From Tepidanaerobacter acetatoxydans_A (GTDB lineage Bacteria; Bacillota; Thermosediminibacteria; Thermosediminibacterales; Tepidanaerobacteraceae): a DNA stretch of 11,935 bases. The translations under genes and the position numbers were made by a program. Location: positions 1 through 11,935 of the forward strand of contig JALHJR010000047.1 of NCBI GenBank assembly GCA_022840405.1, read 5' to 3'. The notes below the pieces were generated by a model. It was not told where the DNA came from, searched no databases, and saw nothing but the letters and a program-made list of their open reading frames with translations. Shown piece after piece: positions 7,062 to 11,935 of the stretch. Position 1 is the first letter of the stretch, and each line of letters begins with the position of its first letter.

Positions 7062-9251
7062 CTATAAATGCTTACAAATCACCAATCGTATATCTGAATA
7101 ACTAATTTCTTCCGGCAAAGCCTCTTTAATAGGTTTTAGTTTTTCCGCACCTACTTTCTCAATTGCATTTAAAATCTGTTTCTCTTTTTCCGAATCGATG
7201 AACCTTGACCAGTCAACGGTTTTACCTTCTTGCTTACATCTTTTCAAATGGTTTATTATGGTATTTTCAGTAAGATTTCTTTCTTGTGCTATTTCTTTCA
7301 GTGACAATCCTTTAAGATAACAGTTGTAGGTCAGTTCATAGCGGCAAGTTTTAGTATTATCTTCTTGCAACTGGCCTGGTAAGCTGTCAATCATGGTGTT
7401 ATTTACTATCTGTTTCCTAAGCTCATTGACGTCTAATCCCTCTGTTTTGATATATTCATTTATCAGGCAAACAAACTCCTCTCCATAGCTTTCATACTTT
7501 TTCTGGCCGACACCCTTTATTTTGAAGAATTCTTCCCGGTTTCGCGGCATAAATGCAGCCATTTCTCTTAAACTCGAGTCGTGAAAAATTATATATGTTG
7601 GCAGGTTTTTCTCCTGAGCTATGGTTTGCCTTAAGTTTTTTAGCCGCTTGAAAAGTTCTTTGTCAAAATTATTGTTTACTTGCTCTGTAAAGAGCTTTTT
7701 TTCTTTTGACAAGTTCGCTTTTTGAAGTAAATCTTTTTTATGAAAGAATTTTGTCTTACCATGTAATATTTCCCAGGAAATATCTGTGAGCTTTAGGATG
7801 GGGAACTTATCGGCGGTCATATGGATGTATCCGTTTGATACTAAAGCCATTATCATTTCTTTTATGGCATCACTGCTGTATTCTTGCATGATTTTATATG
7901 TGGAAATTTTATCCAGACTATATTCAATTACCCTCTTGCTTTTCGAACCTCGCAAAACCTGTACAACAGTATTGACACCATAGTTCTGATTCACTCTGTA
8001 TATGCATGATAATATTTTTTGTGCTTCTGTTGTAATATCAACCCTTTCCGATTGGTCCAGGCAGTTGCCGCAATTTTTACAGTTTTTCTGCTGTGGATCT
8101 TCACCGAAATAGACTAATATTTTATTTCTGAGACAATCATCAGTATGACAATAGTCTACCAAATACTGAAGATTTTGGTACATGGCAGTTTCCCGCTCAG
8201 AAGAAAGATTTTCACTTTGTATTATAATCTTTTGTTTTACGATGTCTGCCGGAGAATACATTAAAATGCAGTCGCTTTTCTCCCCATCACGGCCCGCTCT
8301 GCCCGCTTCCTGGTAATAAGCCTCCATATTTTTAGGCATATTATAGTGAATCACAAACCTTATATCAGGTTTGTCTATTCCCATTCCAAAGGCATTTGTG
8401 GCTGCGATTATCCTAACCTTGTCCAGCATAAAATTATCTTGATTTTCTTGCCTTGCCTCTGAGCTCATACCGCCGTGATATCCAACAACTGAAATGTCGT
8501 AATCTTGGAGTTTCTTTACTAGGGATTCTACGGTCTTTCTTGTCGCACAATATACTATCCCGGATTCATTGGTGTAATTGCTTTTCAAGTAGTTCAGCAA
8601 ATATGAAAACTTATTACTAGGTTTTACAACCTGATAAAACAGATTAGGCCTGTCAAACCCTGTTATGACCTCAAGGGGATTTTTTAGGCCTATTAAGTTC
8701 TTTATTTCTTCAATAATTTCCTTGGTAGCCGTAGCTGTAAAGGCAGCCGTCACCGGTCGAGGATAAAGTGAATTTATGAATTTGGGAATTTCAAGATAGC
8801 TGGGTCGAAAATCATGACCCCATTGGCTTATGCAGTGTGCCTCATCAATGGCTACCAGTGAGATTTTCATATCCCTTGCCAAATTTAAAAACAAATTGGT
8901 GTTTAAGCGTTCCGGCGCTACATATATTAATTTGTACTTGCCATCTCGTATTTCATTAAGCCTTGTGATAAATTCATCAGAATCTAAGGTACTGTTTATA
9001 AAAGTTCCCGCTAAGCCCATTTCATTCAAAGAATCTACCTGGTCCTTCATCAGAGAAATAAGTGGTGATACAACTATAGTTGCACCTTCTAACATAGTTG
9101 CCGGCAGTTGATAACAAAGGGATTTACCTCCGCCTGTGGGCATTATCCCCAAAACATCCCTGCCTGCAAGTATTGCATTTACCACCTTTTCCTGGCCTTT
9201 TTTAAAATTATCATATCCAAAATACGTCTTTAACGTTTCATATATACCCAT
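7062..9251 (-). CDS. recQ: ATP-dependent DNA helicase RecQ
   Basis: This 729-residue 3'-5' superfamily 2 helicase acts in recombinational repair and restart. The helicase core has motif I MPTGGGKSLCYQLP (K43), motif II DEAH at 136-139 followed by CISQWGHDFRPSY, motif III TAAFTATAT (168-176) and motif VI YYQEAGRAGRDGE (312-324). The RecQ zinc-binding cysteines are C373, C391, C394 and C397. An RQC winged-helix region follows (about 405-500). An HRDC domain covers about 531-602 (LFKRLKNLRQ...MPRNREEFFKIKGVGQKKYESYG). The last 95 residues (YNCYLKGLSLKEIAQERNLTENTI..HL) are the helix-turn-helix tail found in long Firmicute RecQ proteins. The ATG at 9251 has GAGGTGA upstream and there is a good promoter. 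RecQ and topoisomerase III act together in other organisms, which gives the nearby topB some meaning. Confidence 0.96.
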   Translation of the reverse strand: MGIYETLKTYFGYDNFKKGQEKVVNAILAGRDVLGIMPTGGGKSLCYQLPATMLEGATIVVSPLISLMKDQVDSLNEMGLAGTFINSTLDSDEFITRLNEIRDGKYKLIYVAPERLNTNLFLNLARDMKISLVAIDEAHCISQWGHDFRPSYLEIPKFINSLYPRPVTAAFTATATKEIIEEIKNLIGLKNPLEVITGFDRPNLFYQVVKPSNKFSYLLNYLKSNYTNESGIVYCATRKTVESLVKKLQDYDISVVGYHGGMSSEARQENQDNFMLDKVRIIAATNAFGMGIDKPDIRFVIHYNMPKNMEAYYQEAGRAGRDGEKSDCILMYSPADIVKQKIIIQSENLSSERETAMYQNLQYLVDYCHTDDCLRNKILVYFGEDPQQKNCKNCGNCLDQSERVDITTEAQKILSCIYRVNQNYGVNTVVQVLRGSKSKRVIEYSLDKISTYKIMQEYSSDAIKEMIMALVSNGYIHMTADKFPILKLTDISWEILHGKTKFFHKKDLLQKANLSKEKKLFTEQVNNNFDKELFKRLKNLRQTIAQEKNLPTYIIFHDSSLREMAAFMPRNREEFFKIKGVGQKKYESYGEEFVCLINEYIKTEGLDVNELRKQIVNNTMIDSLPGQLQEDNTKTCRYELTYNCYLKGLSLKEIAQERNLTENTIINHLKRCKQEGKTVDWSRFIDSEKEKQILNAIEKVGAEKLKPIKEALPEEISYSDIRLVICKHL

Positions 9252-9282
9252 AAATTCACCTCATAACTTATTCCTAAATAAC

Positions 9283-9312
9283 ATTGTATCAGAGTATATA
9301 TTGTTGTTTCAA
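9283..9312 (-). promoter_or_regulatory. recQ promoter
   Basis: On the minus strand TTGAAA (-35, 9312-9307) and TACAAT (-10, 9288-9283) are separated by 18 bp. Transcription would begin near 9276, about 25 nt before the recQ ATG, with the GAGGTGA ribosome site at 9262-9256 between. The -35 lies inside the recombinase-like remnant. Confidence 0.6.
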
Positions 9313-9411
9313 TATACTTGAACGCTTATCGGTTAGTTTGCCGGTGATATTGCCTTCATAAATCCGTTTTAATACTTCAATCTGGCTCAGTATACTAATA
9401 TCAAGCAATAT
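9289..9411 (-). pseudogene. Remnant of a serine site-specific recombinase (C-terminal coiled-coil part)
   Basis: The minus-strand frame ending at TGA 9289 contains SQIEVLKRIYEGNITGKLTD followed by KRSSILKQQY. This has the spacing and wording of the region after the zinc ribbon in large serine recombinases (usual pattern: LYE..VxGKLSDERF..LS..YE). The expected phenylalanine after the arginine is a serine here. The match covers only about 35 residues and stops at TGA straight after QQYIL. Upstream, towards 9474, the frame translates the hairpin and shows no recombinase similarity. No catalytic domain is present. I read it as a decayed fragment of a past mobile element. It could instead be a chance open frame, since the identification rests on recalled family patterns. 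Confidence 0.4.
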
Positions 9412-9414
9412 AAT

Positions 9415-9446
9415 ATGGGATACTGTATCTGGAAACAGTATCCCAT
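9415..9446 (-). terminator. Hairpin, probable terminator of the hydrogenase operon
   Basis: A perfect 12-bp stem (9415-9426 with 9435-9446; core TGGGATACTGT/ACAGTATCCCA) closes an 8-nt loop. It lies about 120 bases after the hydA stop, in the only non-coding stretch before recQ. The minus-strand tail is TATTATATT, U-rich but not a clean U tract, so termination may be inefficient. Another AT-rich stem (GTAAAA 9493-9498 with TTTTAC 9505-9510) lies between it and hydA. Confidence 0.5.
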
Positions 9447-9564
9447 TGCACCTTAGATTAAATTTTTGCATCATTTTTGCTTACCTTCTGCTGTAAAACA
9501 TTGATTTTACTGTGTTTTGTAATTTTTCTTCTTAAATGTTACTACACTTAAATCGAGTTTTTAA

Positions 9565-11544
9565 TTACTGCACTGCAGTTTGTTTTAAAATCTCATTAAT
9601 TACTTTTTCGACTGTGGCTTCTCCAATTAACACATCATCGACCATAACGCATGGGCTTTGTGTGCAATTTTCGAAACAGAATGTTGCAGCAAGTTCTACT
9701 TTATCCTTAAAACCCTCTTGGCTCAACTTATCCTTTAAGGCGGAAAATAAGTCATAGGCACCTGACAGATAGCAGCATGTGCCCACACACACTTTTACAA
9801 CTCTTTTTTTAGCAGTATTCAATTGTCCTTCAAAAAAGCATATACTTTCATTGATTCTCTTTCGATTTGTATATGTTGTGTGAAGCATTGCATGAGCTTT
9901 AGCACTTCCCGGCTCACCTAGATTGTCTTTATATAGGTCTTTTATTACCGGGTTTTCTATGGGAGATTTAAGCTGCATAAGTTTTTCATGTCCAAAGAGA
10001 CCTTGTTTTCGGCTTTTTCTTATATCATTGCTGTTCGGCTGAGGTTGACCGCCGCCTCCTATACATCCGCCAGAACATGCCATTACTTCTATCAAGTCAT
10101 AATATTTATTCCCGGCTCTTAAGTCTTCAAGAAGTTTTTTTGCATTACCTAATCCCGAAACTGTTGCAACTTTAATTTTTCTTGCATTATAATCTATTTC
10201 AGCTGTTTTTATGCTTGGATTATCCTTATCTGTTTTAAAATCAGGTTCTTTTCCGATTACCCTCATTACGGCAGTTGCCACGCCTTTGCTGCCGCCAAAG
10301 ATAACTCCACCTCCCGTAGCAAAGCCAAGAGGCATATCAAAGGGCATCTCTTTGACCTCATCAAAGACTACTCCGGCTTCCCTTATCATTCTTGCAAGCT
10401 CCTGTGTGGTAAGCACTGCATCAACATCCGGAACACCATTCTTGAAAAATTCTTCCCGTTTAGCTTCAGACTTTTTCGCCGTGCATGGCATTATAGAAAC
10501 TACGAATATATTTTCAGAGTCTGTGCCCATGGCTTTGGCATAAATGCCCTTCATCAGTGAGCCAAACATTTGTTGAGGAGATCTGCAGGTAGAAATGTTG
10601 TCCTTATACTGCGGATAGTGCAGTTCCACATATTTTACCCATGCAGGGCAGCATGATGTAAATTGAGGCAAACGCTGGTTTTTAGAAATCCTTTCTAGGA
10701 ATTCACAGGATTCTTCTATTGCAGTAACATCTGCTGCAAAACAAGTATCAAAAACCTTATCAAATCCTATTTTTTTCAAAGCTCCTACAACTTTGCCGGT
10801 TGCCGGGGTACCGGGTTTTAAGCCGAATTCTTCTCCAAGGGAAACTCTTACAGCCGGAGCAATCTGAGCTACTACTATTTTTTGTGGGTCGTAAAGGGCA
10901 GACCACACCTTTTCCATATGTGATGCTATTGTCAGCGCTCCTGTCGGACAAACTGCCGCACATTGGCCGCAATCCACGCAATTGACTTCGGAAATATTCT
11001 TGTTAAAAGGCGGCACAACCTTGGCATTGCTGCCTCTATATGCAAAACCCAGCACACCTACGCCTTGTACTTCTTCGCACATTCTAACACAATCTCCACA
11101 TAAGATGCACTTGTTTGGATCTCTTACTATAGCAGGGCTTGAATCGTCTATAGGCAGCCTACCGTTTTTCTGTCCAAATCGAATTTCCCCAATTCCTAAG
11201 ATGTTTGCCAATTCCTGTAGGCGGCAGTTGCCGCTCTTTACACAGGTTGTGCACTCTCTATCGTGGTTTGCCAGCAAAAGCTCTAAAGTAACCCTTCTCT
11301 GACGTATTAGCCTTTCTGTATGAGTCCTGATAGACATTCCGGGGCGAGGCGGGGTTGAGCATGCTGCCATTATTCTGCCGTTATCGTCTTCTACCAGGCA
11401 CATCCTGCATGCACCATATACCGAAAGCTCCGAATTATAGCAGAAAGTTGGAAGCTCAATGCCAGCTTTTCGTATTACTTCCAAGAGATTGGCTTCATCA
11501 GTAAACGACACTTGTTTTCCGTTTATTTTCATATTCTTTTCCAT
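9565..11544 (-). CDS. hydA: Electron-bifurcating [FeFe] hydrogenase, catalytic subunit HydA
   Basis: This cytoplasmic subunit of 659 residues reduces protons to H2. Cluster sites run in order. A plant-type [2Fe-2S] site has C35, C46, C49 and C62. A His-ligated [4Fe-4S] site has H94, C98, C101 and C107. Two further [4Fe-4S] sites have C146/149/152/156 and C189/192/195/199. The H-cluster loops are TSCCPAW (proton-relay C298, ligand C299), MPCTAKKSE (C354, K358) and MACSGGC (C490, C494). A small-subunit-like tail, KAHAMLHTTYTNRKR, follows. The last 80 residues are a thioredoxin-like NuoE-type [2Fe-2S] domain with C586, C591, C623 and C627. This domain order and length match the Thermotoga-type HydA of trimeric HydABC, which uses NADH and reduced ferredoxin together. 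The ATG at 11544 has GGGAGG 8 nt upstream and lies 3 nt after hydB. Serine replaces the usual proline in the third loop. Confidence 0.95.
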   Translation of the reverse strand: MEKNMKINGKQVSFTDEANLLEVIRKAGIELPTFCYNSELSVYGACRMCLVEDDNGRIMAACSTPPRPGMSIRTHTERLIRQRRVTLELLLANHDRECTTCVKSGNCRLQELANILGIGEIRFGQKNGRLPIDDSSPAIVRDPNKCILCGDCVRMCEEVQGVGVLGFAYRGSNAKVVPPFNKNISEVNCVDCGQCAAVCPTGALTIASHMEKVWSALYDPQKIVVAQIAPAVRVSLGEEFGLKPGTPATGKVVGALKKIGFDKVFDTCFAADVTAIEESCEFLERISKNQRLPQFTSCCPAWVKYVELHYPQYKDNISTCRSPQQMFGSLMKGIYAKAMGTDSENIFVVSIMPCTAKKSEAKREEFFKNGVPDVDAVLTTQELARMIREAGVVFDEVKEMPFDMPLGFATGGGVIFGGSKGVATAVMRVIGKEPDFKTDKDNPSIKTAEIDYNARKIKVATVSGLGNAKKLLEDLRAGNKYYDLIEVMACSGGCIGGGGQPQPNSNDIRKSRKQGLFGHEKLMQLKSPIENPVIKDLYKDNLGEPGSAKAHAMLHTTYTNRKRINESICFFEGQLNTAKKRVVKVCVGTCCYLSGAYDLFSALKDKLSQEGFKDKVELAATFCFENCTQSPCVMVDDVLIGEATVEKVINEILKQTAVQ

Positions 11545-11547
11545 GGC

Positions 11548-11935
11548 TTATTCCTCCCTTATGGCATCAAAGGGGCATGCATCTATACATGCAAGACACC
11601 GCAAGCATCGAGTAATGTCAATTTTATGAGGTTCCCTCGTTTTGCCTTCAATAGCCGATGCAGGACATATTTTCCTGCATTTTCCGCAGCCGCGGCATTT
11701 ATCCGGGTCAATGGTAAGCTGTCCAAGGCCTTTACACACCTTTGAGGGACATCTTTTTTCAACTACATGTGCCATATATTCATCTTTAAAATATTTCATC
11801 GTTGTCAATACCGGGTTAGGCGCAGTCTTCCCAAGACCACACAAGGAACCGATTTTTACTACTTCGGCAAGCTCCTCTAAAAGTTGTAAGTCTTTTATAT
11901 TCGCATTACCTGACACTATCTTTTCTAAAATCTCC
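11548..11935 (-). CDS. hydB: Bifurcating hydrogenase subunit HydB (NuoF-like), 3' part
   Basis: Only the C-terminal 128 residues are visible. The frame stays open to the window edge, so the start lies outside, and the internal GTG at 11916 is not the true start. The stretch LLEELAEVVKIGSLCGLGKTAPNPVLTTM matches the end of the NuoF/HydB NADH-binding flavoprotein, including the last cysteine ligand of its [4Fe-4S] cluster. It is followed by KRCPSKVCK and a two-cluster ferredoxin domain, CRGCGKCRKICP and CLRCLACIDACP. That added ferredoxin tail is typical of HydB of bifurcating hydrogenases and of related formate-dehydrogenase and Nfn-like subunits, and is absent from most complex I NuoF. HydB carries FMN and takes electrons from NADH to HydA. 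Its TAA stop is 3 nt before the hydA ATG, and the hydA ribosome site lies inside its last codons, so translation is probably coupled. hydC is expected upstream, outside the window. Confidence 0.92.
   Translation of the reverse strand, partial: EILEKIVSGNANIKDLQLLEELAEVVKIGSLCGLGKTAPNPVLTTMKYFKDEYMAHVVEKRCPSKVCKGLGQLTIDPDKCRGCGKCRKICPASAIEGKTREPHKIDITRCLRCLACIDACPFDAIREE
11553..11558 (-). promoter_or_regulatory. Ribosome binding site of hydA inside the end of hydB
   Basis: GGGAGG (11558-11553) lies in the last codons of hydB, 8 nt from the hydA ATG. This is the expected arrangement for coupled translation of subunits made in fixed ratio. Confidence 0.7.

Overview
The window (about 38-40% G+C by eye) looks like chromosomal DNA of an anaerobic Clostridia-class Firmicute. 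The reasons are strong AGGAG/GGGAGG-type ribosome binding sites, frequent GTG/TTG starts, an electron-bifurcating [FeFe] hydrogenase operon, a long RecQ with a C-terminal helix-turn-helix extension, and an AraC/GH39 fusion regulator of a type known from clostridia. A thermophilic or syntrophic lineage (Thermoanaerobacterales/Tepidanaerobacter-like) is only a guess.

Layout from left to right. At 1-293 there is no gene, but a dispersed-repeat element: an imperfect inverted repeat followed by degenerate 18-bp tandem units. At 294-1679 (minus) is a MATE multidrug/metabolite exporter with a problematic start. Then comes a hairpin terminator (about 1812-1846) and, at 1851-3884 (minus), an AraC-type regulator fused to a degenerate GH39 glycosidase-like domain. 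Its -10 box lies just upstream, in a 200-bp gap. At 4103-6301 (minus) is DNA topoisomerase III (topB), whose upstream region carries three small dyads. A divergent half-size permease occupies 6502-7020 (plus). It converges on recQ at 7062-9251 (minus). The 313-bp gap 9252-9564 holds the recQ promoter, a probable remnant of a serine recombinase and a 12-bp hairpin, probably the hydrogenase operon terminator. The right end (9565-11935, minus) is the tail of the hydrogenase operon: the 3' part of hydB (NADH/flavin subunit) followed 3 bases later by complete hydA.

Functionally there are three blocks. First, a regulator and exporter on the left: the regulator probably senses a carbohydrate with a catalytically impaired GH39 fold. 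Second, a genome-maintenance pair, topB and recQ, whose products are known partners in decatenation and recombination-intermediate processing, with one membrane-protein gene placed between them. Third, energy metabolism: HydA and HydB would couple reduced ferredoxin and NADH oxidation to H2 production.

No CRISPR array, tRNA, rRNA or intact mobile element was seen, and I found no convincing wholly new system. The items most worth checking are the apparent one-base problem at the MATE start, the pseudo-glycosidase regulator, the palindromes around the topB promoter, and the recombinase remnant that appears to supply the recQ -35 box.
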